From contig NZ_SZPQ01000022.1 in NCBI RefSeq assembly GCF_005217455.1, forward strand, positions 40,780 through 104,779: 64,000 nt of DNA. The letters run 5' to 3'. A model generated the notes under the pieces. That model searched no databases, was not told the DNA's origin, and worked only from the letters and a program-made list of their open reading frames with translations. Positions 42,776 through 53,312 of this stretch are shown piece by piece. How positions within the stretch are numbered: position 1 is the first letter of the stretch; every line of letters starts with the position of its first letter. The position numbers and the translations under genes were made by a program. The DNA is from Martelella alba (GTDB taxonomy: Bacteria > Pseudomonadota > Gammaproteobacteria > Enterobacterales > Enterobacteriaceae).

Positions 42776-43744
42776 TCAGCGCAGTTCGCCGAAGCCTATG
42801 GGCGTCCAACGGTAGGCCGTGTCACCGTCGGCGCGCAGATAACCGATTCCCGGAAAGGTGATATGCGCGCCGGCGATCAGGGTTTTTTGCCGCGCAACCT
42901 GCTTGAGCAGCGTTTCGCGGGTTCTGATCGCCCGCCCGCTGTCCGAATCGTAAGCGATGCCCAATTCAGGATGGGCAAATTGCAATGCCGAATAGTGCAC
43001 AATATCGCCCCAAAACAGGATACGCTGACCGCCCCGATCCAGCATGAAACCGCTGTGTCCCGGCGTGTGTCCCGGTAAGGACACCGGTTGCAAACCCGGC
43101 AGCAGCGCTTTCCCGTAAGTGAAGGCGCGCAACCTTCCCCGGTCCGCATAGGGCGCCAGCGTCCGTTTGACCATTTGGAACGCCGCTTGCTGGTCCGGGG
43201 CGGCGTGGGAGGCGTTTTCCGCCGACAGCCAATAATCGATTTCCGGTTGCGATGCGTATACCGTCGCATGCGGGAACGCCGGCTGGCCGTCGTCGCTCAC
43301 CAGACCGCCGATATGATCGCGGTGCATATGCGTCAGCAAAACCATGTCGACCTGCCCGGGCTGATAGCCCGCCGCCCGCAAGTTGCGCATCACCTGGCCG
43401 AACCCCGGCCCCAGCAATGCGCCGCCGCCGCTGTCGATGAGGATAAGGTGTTCGCCGGTATTTATCAGAAAGCTATTTACCGATCCGTTGACCACTTTGG
43501 GCGCATCGCCATCCACTTCCGCCACCTCGCGTTGCAACGTCTCGGGCGAGGCATTTTTGAACAGGTTCAGGGGAAAGGTGGAACTGCCGTCGTACAAGGC
43601 GGTGACCTGAACATCCCCAACCATCAGTTTGAAATAACCGGGAACCTGGGTCTTGTCTTGCGGCACCGTTTGCGCGTCGGCCACGGGAGCCAGAACCGCC
43701 GCCCCCAGCAACAGGGCGGCGCCAGTCAGGGATTTCATCATCAT
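42776..43744 (-). CDS. Secreted metallo-beta-lactamase-fold hydrolase
   Basis: The 322-aa protein has a Sec signal peptide (MMMKSLTGAALLLGAAVLAPVADAQ) and the MBL metal motif THMHRDH. Further ligands follow in LPGHTPGHSGF and FWGDIVH. The layout is that of YtnP/AHL-lactonase-like MBL proteins, so quorum-signal or other lactone hydrolysis in the periplasm is possible; substrates of this group vary widely. The start at 43744 was chosen because GGAG lies 8 nt upstream and a signal peptide begins there. Other ATG codons at 43750 and 43828 are possible. It is convergent with the DCC gene. Confidence 0.85.
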   Translation of the reverse strand: MMMKSLTGAALLLGAAVLAPVADAQTVPQDKTQVPGYFKLMVGDVQVTALYDGSSTFPLNLFKNASPETLQREVAEVDGDAPKVVNGSVNSFLINTGEHLILIDSGGGALLGPGFGQVMRNLRAAGYQPGQVDMVLLTHMHRDHIGGLVSDDGQPAFPHATVYASQPEIDYWLSAENASHAAPDQQAAFQMVKRTLAPYADRGRLRAFTYGKALLPGLQPVSLPGHTPGHSGFMLDRGGQRILFWGDIVHYSALQFAHPELGIAYDSDSGRAIRTRETLLKQVARQKTLIAGAHITFPGIGYLRADGDTAYRWTPIGFGELR

Positions 43745-43920
43745 AGGCATGTCTCCAGCGAAGAGGGGGATCCACCGCGCCATAGCGATAACTCGGCATA
43801 ACGCGACCGGGATCGCGGTTAAGGCCATTTTGCGCTTTTATGACGATGGATCAATAGACTACCGCGCCGCCGTGACAGGTCCTCTCCTTTCTCCGTCCCT
43901 CCGCCGATGGGCCATCCGCT

Positions 43921-44724
43921 TCAGGATGCCGTCGCCGCCGACGGCATATGCCGATGGCTGGAGATAAATTGCCGGAACCGCTCCGATGGGTGTTCATTAA
44001 ACATCTCCTCCGGCGTCCCCTGCGCCTCAATCAGCCCCTGATGCATGAATACCACCCGGTTCGATACGCCGCGGGCGAATCCCATCTCATGGGTGACCAC
44101 CAGCATGGTGCGCCCTTCCTCCGCCAGGTCGCGCATCACGTTCAATACTTCGCCCACCCGTTCCGGATCGAGCGCCGAGGTCGGCTCGTCGAACAACATG
44201 ACCTCCGGCTCCATAGCCAGCGCGCGGGCGATGGCCACCCGTTGCTGCTGGCCGCCGGACAGTTGGGAGGGGTAATAATCGCGCCGCTCGAACAACCCCA
44301 CTTTGGCCAGCAACCGCTCCCCCTGCTCGATACATTGGCGGCGCGGTTTTTTCAGCACATGCACCGGCCCTTCCATGACATTTTGCAGTACGGTCATATG
44401 CGACCAGAGATTGAAGCTTTGGAATACCATGGCCAATCGGGCGCGGATACCGTCGATCTGGCGACGATCGGCGGGACACTGCCGGCCCGAGGATAACCGT
44501 TTCATCCGGATGACTTCGCCGCCCAGCGCCACGCTGCCTTCATCCGGCGTTTCCAGCAGATTGATGCAACGCAAAAAGGTGCTTTTGCCGGAACCGCTGG
44601 CGCCAAGGATGGAAATGACTTCTCCCTGGCGGGCGTCCAGGGAAATGCCTTTCAAAACCCGTTGGTTGCCGAACGACTTGCGGATGTCAGTCATTGATAG
44701 GGTAATGGGCGGTAAAGTGGTCAT
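43921..44724 (-). CDS. Polar amino acid ABC transporter ATP-binding protein (HisP type), orphan
   Basis: The 267-aa ATPase has Walker [12 protein letters not shown]-loop [15 protein letters not shown], signature [15 protein letters not shown] and Walker [14 protein letters not shown]. The insert after strand two ([26 protein letters not shown]) is typical of HisP and ArgT-system ATPases. The start at 44724 has AAGGA 6 nt upstream. No cognate permease or binding-protein gene lies on either side: upstream is a terminator and opgD, downstream the MBL gene. It must therefore work with subunits encoded elsewhere or be a remnant of a lost operon. Confidence 0.88.
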   Translation of the reverse strand: MTTLPPITLSMTDIRKSFGNQRVLKGISLDARQGEVISILGASGSGKSTFLRCINLLETPDEGSVALGGEVIRMKRLSSGRQCPADRRQIDGIRARLAMVFQSFNLWSHMTVLQNVMEGPVHVLKKPRRQCIEQGERLLAKVGLFERRDYYPSQLSGGQQQRVAIARALAMEPEVMLFDEPTSALDPERVGEVLNVMRDLAEEGRTMLVVTHEMGFARGVSNRVVFMHQGLIEAQGTPEEMFNEHPSERFRQFISSHRHMPSAATAS

Positions 44725-45046
44725 GTTTTTTCCTTCAGCAGGCGTTTGGTCCACTTAAACGGTGGCGATATCTTAGACAATAACCCGATTGGCGCTTTCG
44801 GAATACCTTTGCTTATAGCGATTCCAGGAGGGCGTTAAATTCTGTACATGTATAGACAATAGCAAGCAAGAACAGGGCCAAGATTTTCGTGCGGGGGAAG
44901 GATATTCAGGCTCCCCTGATATCAGCGGGTTACACAAAACTCACCTCCGTTGGCGCCGTTCACGGGCCAGCGGAGGTGTCTCTTTTGGTGCAATCCAACG
45001 ATCGGGCGCCGCTTTGCGGCACAACCGACACGAAGGGGCGCGAAAG
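44725..45046. other. Gap between opgD and the orphan ATPase gene
   Basis: These 322 bp contain the opgD terminator (44943-44977) and presumably the promoter of the ATPase gene. No permease fragment or other coding trace was recognised. Confidence 0.5.
44943..44977 (-). terminator. Terminator downstream of opgD
   Basis: ACCTCCGTTGG (44943-44953) and CCAGCGGAGGT (44967-44977) pair with one mismatch. The minus-strand stem is followed by GAGTTTTG and the plus-strand stem by TCTCTTTT. It may work in both directions. Confidence 0.65.
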
Positions 45047-46699
45047 CTAGCTCATCTGCCGGTCATCGACGTATCGACGTTGGTCCGGCGGCGGCGGGAA
45101 ATATTGATAGAGCCAGGTTTCGCTCAGCGCGGTCTGGCCGGTACGCAGAAACATGCGCAATTCCACCGGATCGGTTTTGTCGTTATCCGGCGTCCAGTCG
45201 AACAGGATGCGATAGCCATCAAAAGGTTCGACATAGAGGATTTCAATATTGCCTATCTTACCGCTGGACGTATTGATAACCGGTTCGATCCCTTTGGGGG
45301 CGGCCGCTTTGAGTTCGCCGCCGACAAAATCCACCGCGAAACGGCGAGCCCAGGTGGCGGGGTAATGTTCTCCCGGCGCCCAACCCTCGGGAAAGCCGCC
45401 CATGCCGGTACGGGTCGCCATCACGCGGGCCAGCGGACTGCTTACCGGCGGCTCTCCGCTCCAATACAGGCGATAGCCGTAGCGGTATTCCCGCCCCGCC
45501 GTAATGGGTTCGGCCGGCTGCCAGAAACAGACGATATTATCCAGCGTCTCGCCGGTAGTGGGGATCTCCAGCAGACTGACCGTGCCCTTGCCCCACTCAC
45601 CCTTCGGTTCCACCCATAAACTAGGCCGTTTGTTATACCAGCCGATGACATCCTGGTAATCATCGAAATGATGATCGGTTTGCAACAGGCCGAATCCTTT
45701 CGGGTTCTCATCGATAAAGGCATTGAACTGCAACTTCTGCGGATTGTTCAAAGGACGGCAAATCCACTCGCCGTTGCCGCGCCACATCGCCAGGCGATCG
45801 GAATCATGAATTTGCGGATGGATGGTATCGCACACGCGCCGCTCGTTGGTACCACAACTGAACATGCTGGTCATGGGCGCAATGCCAAGTTGTTTGATGG
45901 CCGTGCGCGGGTGGATATGGGCATCGATATCCATGACGACGCGGTCGGTTTCGCAATTGATGACAAACCGGTAGGCGCCGGTGGCGCTGGGGCTGTCCAG
46001 CAACGCATAAACCGTGAACCGGGTATCGGAGGCCTTCGGCCGATCGAACCAAAACGCGACGAAATCGGGGAATTCTTCCCGTCTGTCCGCGAAAGTGTCG
46101 ATGGCCAGGCCCCGGGCCGACAAACCGTATTGATAAGTATCATCCACCGCCCGGAAATAACTGGCGCCGAGAAAAGAAACCACGTCGCGACGGGTCAGCT
46201 CCGGCGCCTTGTTCACTTTAAAACCGGCAAAACCCAGGTTTTCCCGACCCTGGAGCTGCGCCGTATCGACGCCGGCGTTATGGTAATTGAATAATTCCGG
46301 CCGAAAGTGGATTTCCCGGGCCTGATGCGTGGCCGAATCGACGGAATACATCCGTACCCGGCGTTTGAACCCCATGCCGACATGGAACAGATACACATCC
46401 AGTTGGCGTCCCGGGATATCGTGCCATAGGGAATGGGCGGGATCATATTGGATAGCGTTATACGCCTGCGGCGTCAGGTCGGCCAGGGTCTTGGGCAACT
46501 CAGCGGGCGGTCCGCCGTAGGGTTGCAGGGCCTGATCGGCGGCCATGCGCCGCAAGAGGGAAAAATCAAAGGCCGTCGCATTGCCATCGGCCACAACGTC
46601 GGCGGCCAGGGCCGAGCGCATGAATAACGTCGATGCGCCGGTAGTGCCGCAATAGGCCGCGAGCGCGAATGATGCTTTGATAAATGATCTTCGTTCCAT
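45047..46699 (-). CDS. opgD: Periplasmic glucan biosynthesis protein OpgD
   Basis: The 550-aa protein is close to E. coli OpgD (551 aa). A twin-arginine signal opens the protein ([18 protein letters not shown]). Conserved stretches include [42 protein letters not shown] and [13 protein letters not shown]. OpgD acts in the periplasm in shaping osmoregulated periplasmic glucans, which affect envelope stress signalling and, in several plant and insect pathogens, virulence. It is a single gene with its own terminator. Confidence 0.95.
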   Translation of the reverse strand: MERRSFIKASFALAAYCGTTGASTLFMRSALAADVVADGNATAFDFSLLRRMAADQALQPYGGPPAELPKTLADLTPQAYNAIQYDPAHSLWHDIPGRQLDVYLFHVGMGFKRRVRMYSVDSATHQAREIHFRPELFNYHNAGVDTAQLQGRENLGFAGFKVNKAPELTRRDVVSFLGASYFRAVDDTYQYGLSARGLAIDTFADRREEFPDFVAFWFDRPKASDTRFTVYALLDSPSATGAYRFVINCETDRVVMDIDAHIHPRTAIKQLGIAPMTSMFSCGTNERRVCDTIHPQIHDSDRLAMWRGNGEWICRPLNNPQKLQFNAFIDENPKGFGLLQTDHHFDDYQDVIGWYNKRPSLWVEPKGEWGKGTVSLLEIPTTGETLDNIVCFWQPAEPITAGREYRYGYRLYWSGEPPVSSPLARVMATRTGMGGFPEGWAPGEHYPATWARRFAVDFVGGELKAAAPKGIEPVINTSSGKIGNIEILYVEPFDGYRILFDWTPDNDKTDPVELRMFLRTGQTALSETWLYQYFPPPPDQRRYVDDRQMS

Positions 46700-47031
46700 G
46701 CCGGAAAAGATTCCTATAGTGGCAATAAATTGTCCCCGGAGCGCGGTTCGGCCTTTGGCGAAAATCCGTCGGTTTTCCTTGATATCCGGGATGTGTTAAT
46801 CATCAGCAGCCGGCATACGCCTGCAACGAGAACTATGACGAGTATATACTGCGAAATAGATCACACTTCATCATCATTGAGGTTTTTTCACGTAAAAAGT
46901 TCCTTCCGCCGGGCGGAGCCGTATGCCGATATGCCATGCCTTCGCCGAGGGGGCGCCCGGCGTATCGTGCCAGGCGGCGGCCGGACGGGAAAACAGTCGC
47001 GATGCGCTTTCCGGTGTAGTGATTTTGTTTT
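46700..47031. other. Intergenic region between opgD and the GNAT gene
   Basis: These 332 bp separate two divergent genes and must hold their promoters. I see no clear operator, hairpin or additional gene in them. Confidence 0.5.
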
Positions 47032-47610
47032 ATGCTGGCAACAAATTTATTCGCCGGGGTTCTTGCCGTGTCCGATTCGTCCATTAGCATCATTGATGCC
47101 GCCGAAAGCGATATGCGCGCCGTCCAGCAAATTTACGCCTGGCATGTGGAAAACGGCATCGCTTCGTTCGAAACCGAGCCGCCGACCCTTGAGGAAATGT
47201 TGAACCGGCGGGCCGCGGTGTTAAGTCAGGGGCTGCCCTGGCTGGCGGCGAAACAGGACGGCCGGCTGGTGGGTTACTGCTATCTGGGGTTATACCGTTC
47301 CCGGTATGCCTATCGTTTTACGGTGGAAGATTCCGTGTACGTTCATCCGGATATGGGCGGACACGGCATAGGCCGCCTTTTGCTGAGTGAAGCCATTTCA
47401 CGGGCGGAGCGCGGCGGTTGGCGCCAGATGCTGGCGGTCATCGGCAATAGCGAAAACCATGCCTCGATCCGCTTGCATGAAAAGCTGGGTTTCAGCCTTA
47501 TCGGCGCCCTGACCGCGGTGGGCTACAAGCACGACCGTTGGGTGGATACCCTACTGATGCAGCGGCCGCTGGGCGAGGGCCGGACATCGCCGCCGGTTCA
47601 GCGCCACTGA
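47032..47610 (+). CDS. GNAT-family N-acetyltransferase, phosphinothricin acetyltransferase-like
   Basis: The 192-aa protein resembles the Pat/YncA group of amino-acid N-acyltransferases. It has IDAAESDMRAVQQIYAWHVENGIASFETEPP at the N-terminus, VEDSVYVHPDMGGHGIGRLLL as the acetyl-CoA loop (motif A), and ASIRLHEKLGF as the closing motif. Substrates in this group include methionine sulfone, sulfoximine and phosphinothricin. The start is unsure: the ATG at 47032 has no ribosome-binding site, and a GTG at 47068 would give the usual N-terminus. It is convergent with the channel gene. Confidence 0.87.
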   Translation: MLATNLFAGVLAVSDSSISIIDAAESDMRAVQQIYAWHVENGIASFETEPPTLEEMLNRRAAVLSQGLPWLAAKQDGRLVGYCYLGLYRSRYAYRFTVEDSVYVHPDMGGHGIGRLLLSEAISRAERGGWRQMLAVIGNSENHASIRLHEKLGFSLIGALTAVGYKHDRWVDTLLMQRPLGEGRTSPPVQRH

Positions 47611-47699
47611 GGCTCCGCCGTCCGCGGCGTTGCGATGCCGCGATAAAAACGCAGCACGGCCCGCAGGCGGCAAAGGTCGCCTGGCGCGCGCGGGATAGC

Positions 47700-50156
47700 T
47701 TATTCGCCGCCATCGTCCGGTTTGGGCCGCCCCGCCTGCAGCGGCGTCTGCTCGAAAATCATCTTTTGCGGCATCGACAATACAATACCGGCGGCCCGCA
47801 ACCGCTTGAGAATGTCGAATAACAAATCACTTTTGGTGTTGGCCACAATCCGCGGGCTACTCACGAACCCCGTAACGCTTAACACAATCCCATTAGGGCT
47901 TAATTGACTGAAGGTGACCGACGGCGCCGGCGATTCCTGAATCAATTCATGATCGCGGTAAGTTTCCAGCAAAAGGTTGCGCACCTGTTCAGGATCGATA
48001 TCCAGCGGGAACGTCAGCGCGATGGTCGCCACTCCCTGGGCATTGCCCATGGTGGCGTTGCGAACGTTTTGCGAGATAAATTGCGAGTTAGGCACAATCA
48101 CGGTGGAGCGGTCGCCGAGTTGAATCTCGGTGGCGCGGACATTAATGCGGCGGATATCCCCCTCAATCCCGCTGATGGTGATAAGATCACCGACTTTCAC
48201 CGGCCGTTCAATAAGCAAAATCAGGCCGGAGATAAAATTTTTGACGATCTCCTGCAAGCCGAACCCGATACCGACCGACAAGGCGCTCACTATCCAGGCC
48301 AGATTGTTCCATTGAATACCCAGTGTGGACAAGGTCAGCAAGGTGAGGAGCACATAGCCGACGTTGGTGAACAAAATCACCAGGGATGCCCGCATGCCGG
48401 TTTCCATCATGGTTTTCGGCAAAAAGTCCTTGTCCAGCCAGCGGCGCGACGCACGCAGGACATACAGGCCGACGACCAGAAAAATCAGGGCGTTCAATAC
48501 ATGGGCGGGCACGATATTCAACTTCTCCAGCCCTTTGCCGCCCCACATATCCATGATCTTATCAAACAGGGCCATCGGGGTTGTGAAACCGGAGGCCCCG
48601 TTCAGTAAGGCCACCGCCGCTATGATAATCAACGCGGTTTTACCGATGGCGGAAAGCAGGGTGGCCGCTTGCGCCAGGTGGCGATCGCTGAGGCCCAGAG
48701 AATGTTTGATGCGCAACCCCACCACGGTACTGGGCGAAAACAGGCTATCGCAAAGATCCACCACCAGTTGGATCAGCAGATACAGGCAAGACAGCACCAA
48801 TCCCACCCAAACCAGTTCGTAGCTCAAGAACCGGGCCAGCGCGATATACCCCACCAGCAGAGAGAGCAGAATGGCCAGCGCGGTCACCGTGGTGACCAGA
48901 ATGATAAGGCCGGTGACCGTGGTGCGCGCCTCCGGCTGTTCGCCTTCGGCCAGCATCCGGCGCCGAACCCGGTTGGTCCGCAACGGCGCAATCAGCGCCG
49001 TGACCGCGACCAGCAAAGCGGAGATGCCGTTGCCGAAAATACTGGTGGCCAGACTGGTGCCCACCAGACGGTTCATTTGTTCCACCGCGCCGAACACCAG
49101 AATAAAGGCCGCCAACATCGGCGGCAGGGTGCGCATGGCCCGCGCCACAGGATCCGAGATGGCCGGCAACCGCCACGAGGGGCGCTGGATGGATAAAAAA
49201 GCTCTTCCCAGACCGGCTATCAGTGCGGAAAGAAGACTCAGCAACAGTAAATCGCCGGCATAATCCTGCACGCGCTGGGACACATCGGGATGACGGGTAA
49301 ATAACAGATCTACGCATTGCGCCCCAACCCCGACCGACAACACCGTGACCAGCGCGGAGGCGCACGCCATGAAACTGCGGCGCAATCTTCCCTCGGGCAG
49401 GACATGGATACTGAACCAGCCCAGCCCTTTATCCAGCAGTCGGGAACCACAAGCCCAGACCGCCAGCGCCAGAATCAGCAACGCGCCGGAACCCAGACGC
49501 CAATCCGGCTCCCAAGCCGCCAGCCAGGCATCGGTTATCTCCGAGCTGAAATCCGCCAGGCGTTGGGTATCCTCCGCTTGGGTATCGAATAACGGCGACC
49601 AAAAACCGGCGGACAAAATACTGCCGGAGTTGAGCGCCATTTGCGTTCGCAGCGCATTACGGCGAAGATCGGTTATCTGGGCCGATAACGTGACGGCCCC
49701 CTGGCTAATGGCCTTGGCCCGCGCTATCTGACTGTCCATCAGGTTTTTGCGATTGTTCAGCGTCACGCGTTGCTGGGCGACCGTCGCGGTTTCAGGCATC
49801 GCGCCTTGCGCCGGCGGCGGTCCCAGAATGGCCAATTGCGCCTGAACCTGCGCCTGATCGGGTTGCAACGCGGCCACCAGGGCGTCGGCGTCGGCGCCCA
49901 CTTTCAGCGTGGCGTCGTCCAGCTCGCTTAACAATGTATCCGAAGGCGTCGCGGAAACTTTCTGCTTAATGCCATCCAGTTGCTTTTGCAGTTTGGCCAG
50001 CTCGGCGGCGGCATTGACTTTCGCCGGCGCAGTGGCCGGGCCGGCCGCGGTCGGATCGGCGGCGCGCGCATACACCGAGGGAAACAACGCGATGGCCGCC
50101 AATATCAGCATAAACGACAGCCGGGGGAAAATACCTATTTGAACCAGTCTACGCAT
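47700..50156 (-). CDS. MscS-family mechanosensitive channel with large periplasmic N-terminal domain
   Basis: The 818-aa protein has a signal peptide (MLILAAIALFPSVYARAA), then a coiled-coil periplasmic domain of about 190 residues of the DUF3772 type. A set of membrane helices leads to the MscS pore helix (WIVSALSVGIGFGLQEIVKNFISGLILL). The beta-domain (GDLITISGIEGDIRRINVRATEIQ) and cytoplasmic vestibule complete the MscS module. It would release solutes on osmotic downshock. The size and N-terminal domain separate it from minimal MscS (286 aa) and from MscK (over 1,100 aa); YbiO-like channels are the nearest in layout. It appears monocistronic. Confidence 0.9.
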   Translation of the reverse strand: MRRLVQIGIFPRLSFMLILAAIALFPSVYARAADPTAAGPATAPAKVNAAAELAKLQKQLDGIKQKVSATPSDTLLSELDDATLKVGADADALVAALQPDQAQVQAQLAILGPPPAQGAMPETATVAQQRVTLNNRKNLMDSQIARAKAISQGAVTLSAQITDLRRNALRTQMALNSGSILSAGFWSPLFDTQAEDTQRLADFSSEITDAWLAAWEPDWRLGSGALLILALAVWACGSRLLDKGLGWFSIHVLPEGRLRRSFMACASALVTVLSVGVGAQCVDLLFTRHPDVSQRVQDYAGDLLLLSLLSALIAGLGRAFLSIQRPSWRLPAISDPVARAMRTLPPMLAAFILVFGAVEQMNRLVGTSLATSIFGNGISALLVAVTALIAPLRTNRVRRRMLAEGEQPEARTTVTGLIILVTTVTALAILLSLLVGYIALARFLSYELVWVGLVLSCLYLLIQLVVDLCDSLFSPSTVVGLRIKHSLGLSDRHLAQAATLLSAIGKTALIIIAAVALLNGASGFTTPMALFDKIMDMWGGKGLEKLNIVPAHVLNALIFLVVGLYVLRASRRWLDKDFLPKTMMETGMRASLVILFTNVGYVLLTLLTLSTLGIQWNNLAWIVSALSVGIGFGLQEIVKNFISGLILLIERPVKVGDLITISGIEGDIRRINVRATEIQLGDRSTVIVPNSQFISQNVRNATMGNAQGVATIALTFPLDIDPEQVRNLLLETYRDHELIQESPAPSVTFSQLSPNGIVLSVTGFVSSPRIVANTKSDLLFDILKRLRAAGIVLSMPQKMIFEQTPLQAGRPKPDDGGE

Positions 50157-50532
50157 AGAAGAATCTATTTCCGAAAATCATGCCAATAGGGGACACCGCA
50201 TCCGACTTTCCCGACCCGCCGACATCCTCGGCAATCAATCAACCTGTCCGCCCGCGATTTAGCGCCGAAGGCGATCGGCTATTATTACACTTAAAACCCA
50301 ATGATTTCGAGTTGCCGCGCGATTCTGTCCCTCAACATTCTCCGCGCGCGACCGACGATACGAACAAGGCGAATCAACAGCGTCAACAAAAAGGCGATGC
50401 GCAACGCGCCATGTAAAGTATGGCGGGTTTATTCCTAATTTGGACGAACCCGGCACATCTTCCTCAAAACCGGCAGGCCGCCACGCTTATAGTGACAAAG
50501 GTGATTAACCACTTTCCCAAGAGGATAGGCAT
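50157..50532. other. Intergenic region between the channel gene and gldA
   Basis: These 376 bp lie between divergent genes. A 78-codon rightward frame (50180-50416) is open but has no ribosome-binding site and a low-complexity polar composition. I see no clear operator. Confidence 0.45.
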
Positions 50533-51633
50533 ATGAACGATTTCATTTTTTCATCTCCTGGCAAATATGTTCAGGGACGGGGAGTCCTGGATGCATTGGG
50601 CAAATACCTTTCGCCGCTGGGCGGTAAGGCCCTGCTGATAGCCGACGATATCGTATGGGAAATTACCGGCCAACGCGTTAAGACTTCTCTTGATCACGCG
50701 GGCGTGGGCGCCCATCGCGAACGATTCAAGGGCGAAGCCTCCGCCAATGAAATTACCCGTCTGGCGGATATCGCCCGCAGCGACGAATGCGACATCATTG
50801 CCGGACTGGGCGGCGGTAAAACGCTGGACACCGCCAAAGCGGTGGCCAACGAACTTAAACAGCCGGTGGTGATCATCCCCACCGTGGCCTCCACGGACGC
50901 GCCTTGTAGCGCATTGTCCGTAATCTATTCCGATGAGGGCGTATTCGAGACTTATCGGTTTTATGCCAAGAACCCCGATCTGGTTCTGGTGGATACCGAG
51001 GTCTGCGCGCAAGCGCCGGTCAGATTGTTCGCCTCCGGCATCGCCGACGGTCTGGCGACCTATGTCGAAGCCCAGGCGGTCCAGCGGACGCACTCGCTTT
51101 CCATGGTGGGCGGGAAACCCACTATCGCCGGGATGGCGATAGCCGAAGCCTGCGAAAAAACACTGCTGACTTATGGTTACAGCGCCTATAAAGCGGTTGA
51201 GCGCCATGCCGTCACGCCGGCGGTGGAAGCCGTGGTCGAAGCCAATACCCTACTCTCCGGACTGGGATTCGAGAATGGCGGCCTGGCGGGCGCCCATGCC
51301 ATCCATAATGGCTTCACCGCCGTTCAAGGCGATATTCATCATCTGACTCACGGCGAGAAAGTCGCCTATGGCACCCTGACGCATATGCTGCTGGAACAGC
51401 GGCCGGATGAAGAACTGGCGCGTTACATCCGTTTTTATCGCCTGATCGGCATGCCCACGACGCTCAAAGACATTCACCTGGAAAACGCCTCTTTCGCCGA
51501 TTTGGTGAAGATAGGCACGCTGGCTTGCGCCGAAGGCGATACCCTGCGCAACGTGAACGCATCGCTGACCGCGGAAGACGTGGCTCATGCGCTGGTCGCC
51601 GTGGATGCCTTTAGCCGGGCCGTCGGCGACTAG
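50533..51633 (+). CDS. gldA: Glycerol dehydrogenase GldA
   Basis: The 366-aa iron/zinc-type alcohol dehydrogenase aligns with E. coli GldA (367 aa). The NAD-binding region is AGLGGGKTLDTAKAVA, followed by PTVASTDAPCSALSVIYSDEG. Metal ligands are the Asp in GIADGLATYVEA and the two His in GLAGAHAIHNG and HHLTHGEKVAYG. It oxidises glycerol to dihydroxyacetone with NAD. GAGGA lies 7 nt before the ATG. No dihydroxyacetone kinase gene follows, so the product must be handled elsewhere. The DUF445 gene comes 42 nt later and may be co-transcribed. Confidence 0.92.
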   Translation: MNDFIFSSPGKYVQGRGVLDALGKYLSPLGGKALLIADDIVWEITGQRVKTSLDHAGVGAHRERFKGEASANEITRLADIARSDECDIIAGLGGGKTLDTAKAVANELKQPVVIIPTVASTDAPCSALSVIYSDEGVFETYRFYAKNPDLVLVDTEVCAQAPVRLFASGIADGLATYVEAQAVQRTHSLSMVGGKPTIAGMAIAEACEKTLLTYGYSAYKAVERHAVTPAVEAVVEANTLLSGLGFENGGLAGAHAIHNGFTAVQGDIHHLTHGEKVAYGTLTHMLLEQRPDEELARYIRFYRLIGMPTTLKDIHLENASFADLVKIGTLACAEGDTLRNVNASLTAEDVAHALVAVDAFSRAVGD

Positions 51634-51675
51634 CGTCGTGCTATTATCCCGGCGTACATTCGACCGGGGGTGAAA

Positions 51676-52959
51676 ATGACCAGACAACAGGCGTTGCGGC
51701 AAAGCAAACGGCGGGCGTTGGCGCTATTGTGCGGCGCGGCGGCGGTTTTTGTCATCAGTCTGTTTTGCGCTCCCGGTTATTGGCGCGACGGCATCAAGGC
51801 CGTCGCGGAAGCGGCCATGGTGGGCGCCATGGCCGACTGGTTCGCAATCGCGGCATTATTTCGACGGATACCCGTGCCCTTTATCGGTTCCCATACCGCC
51901 GTCATTCCCCGTAACCAGGACAAGATTGCCGATAACCTGGCGAAGTTCGTCGAGGAAAAATTTCTCAATAACGCCTCTATCGATGCGCTGCTTAAAAAAC
52001 AGAATTCAGCCGACATCATTGCCGATTGGCTATCCCGGCCCGCTAACGGCAACACAATCGGCGAAGCGGCGAGGCAGTTGGCGCAGGGATTTCTGACACT
52101 GGCGCAAGACAGCCCCATGCAGGAGCTTTTCCGCCGCGTCTTACACGCCTTGCTTGACCGGCTTGATTTGGCGAGGCTGACGGCGAACGTATTGACCGCC
52201 CTGACCAGAGACGGCCGCCATCAGGCTCTGCTGGATGTCGCCATAGTCGCCGTCAGCCGGCAGTTGAATAAGCCCTCGGTCCGGCTGGCCATCGCCGAAC
52301 AACTTAAACTGTGGCTTAAAACAAAACATCCGCGCAAAGAAAAATGGCTGCCCAGCGCCTGGCTGGGCGAGCAAGGAGCCGAATTGGTCTCCGACGCGCT
52401 CAAATCATTGCTTGACGAAATCGAAGGGGATAGCGGTCATGCGGTGCGGCGGCGCTTCGATCATTTGGCGCGCCGGCTCATCCATTGGCTTGACAGTCGT
52501 GATCCCGCCCTGGGCAAAGTCAACGATATCAAAACGTATCTGCGAAGCGATCCGGCGTTCAACGCCTATGCCGGCCACTTATGGGACGAGTTAATCTGCT
52601 GGCTCAGGGACGATCTTTCCCATGCACGACCGTTGATATTCGACAAAGCGGCCGGGGCCGGCCTGTGGCTGGGTCAGATGCTGAAAGGTGATGAACAATT
52701 GCAGCGCTCCCTCAATCGCCATCTGAACAACGCGGCGCAGAGACTTACGCCCAATTTTGCGGCATTTCTCACCGGGCATATCAGTGACACGGTGAAAAGC
52801 TGGAATACAGCGGACATGTCGCAACAAGTGGAACTGAATATCGGTAAGGATTTACAGTATATTCGCATTAACGGTACGCTGGTCGGCGGCTTTATCGGCT
52901 TGATGTTGTATGTTATTTCATTCCTGCCGGAATGGTTGTCGTTACTGTTTAATTCATAG
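51676..52959 (+). CDS. DUF445 family membrane protein (YjiN-like)
   Basis: The 427-aa protein is close in length to E. coli YjiN (426 aa). It has an N-terminal membrane helix (ALLCGAAAVFVISLF), the family signature EAAMVGAMADWFAIAALFRR and IGSHTAVIPRNQDKIADNLAKFVEEKFL, and a C-terminal membrane helix (GGFIGLMLYVISFL). Function is unknown across the family. The ATG at 51676 follows GGGGGT; a GTG two codons earlier is less likely. It is the last gene before a 353-bp gap and the second pair of giant genes. Confidence 0.9.
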   Translation: MTRQQALRQSKRRALALLCGAAAVFVISLFCAPGYWRDGIKAVAEAAMVGAMADWFAIAALFRRIPVPFIGSHTAVIPRNQDKIADNLAKFVEEKFLNNASIDALLKKQNSADIIADWLSRPANGNTIGEAARQLAQGFLTLAQDSPMQELFRRVLHALLDRLDLARLTANVLTALTRDGRHQALLDVAIVAVSRQLNKPSVRLAIAEQLKLWLKTKHPRKEKWLPSAWLGEQGAELVSDALKSLLDEIEGDSGHAVRRRFDHLARRLIHWLDSRDPALGKVNDIKTYLRSDPAFNAYAGHLWDELICWLRDDLSHARPLIFDKAAGAGLWLGQMLKGDEQLQRSLNRHLNNAAQRLTPNFAAFLTGHISDTVKSWNTADMSQQVELNIGKDLQYIRINGTLVGGFIGLMLYVISFLPEWLSLLFNS

Positions 52960-53312
52960 CTATCAATGTTCACTGGCTGTTCTTTTGCCACCACGATGCC
53001 AAGCGAATGATTTCCGGCGGGCAACAGTGACGGCGGTTCATAAACATCTTCATCGATCTTCAACTGCATTTCCCGCCGACAAATGGTTAGATAACGATGC
53101 GCGGAAGAGAACAGCCCATGCCTTCCAAATAAATAACAGCATGTTAATTATCACTTCCAATATTCACTTCGGAGAAAAACACCCAATAATAAAACTTTTC
53201 ACGATTCCTGACGAAATTAAATCATAACTCAGTCCATATAAAGGCAACGCGCACTCTACCGACGACCACCGCCCACCTGATCCTGACCAAGCCAGAACAA
53301 TGAGGAGTAGAT
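52960..53312. other. AT-rich region upstream of giant gene 3
   Basis: These 353 bp become clearly AT-rich from about 53100 and end in GAGGAG 5 nt before the ATG at 53313. They probably hold the promoter of the two-gene unit, but I cannot fix -35 and -10 boxes. No gene is supported here. Confidence 0.5.

Noticed and set aside
48669..49365. Frames of about 175-205 codons overlapping the MscS-type channel gene
   Set aside because: Low-complexity Gln/Arg-rich or shadow products; the channel frame is complete.
50180..50416. 78-codon rightward frame before gldA, starting MPIGDTASDF
   Set aside because: No ribosome-binding site and polar low-complexity sequence; the MPI start shared with proteins 1 and 2 is too short to mean anything.
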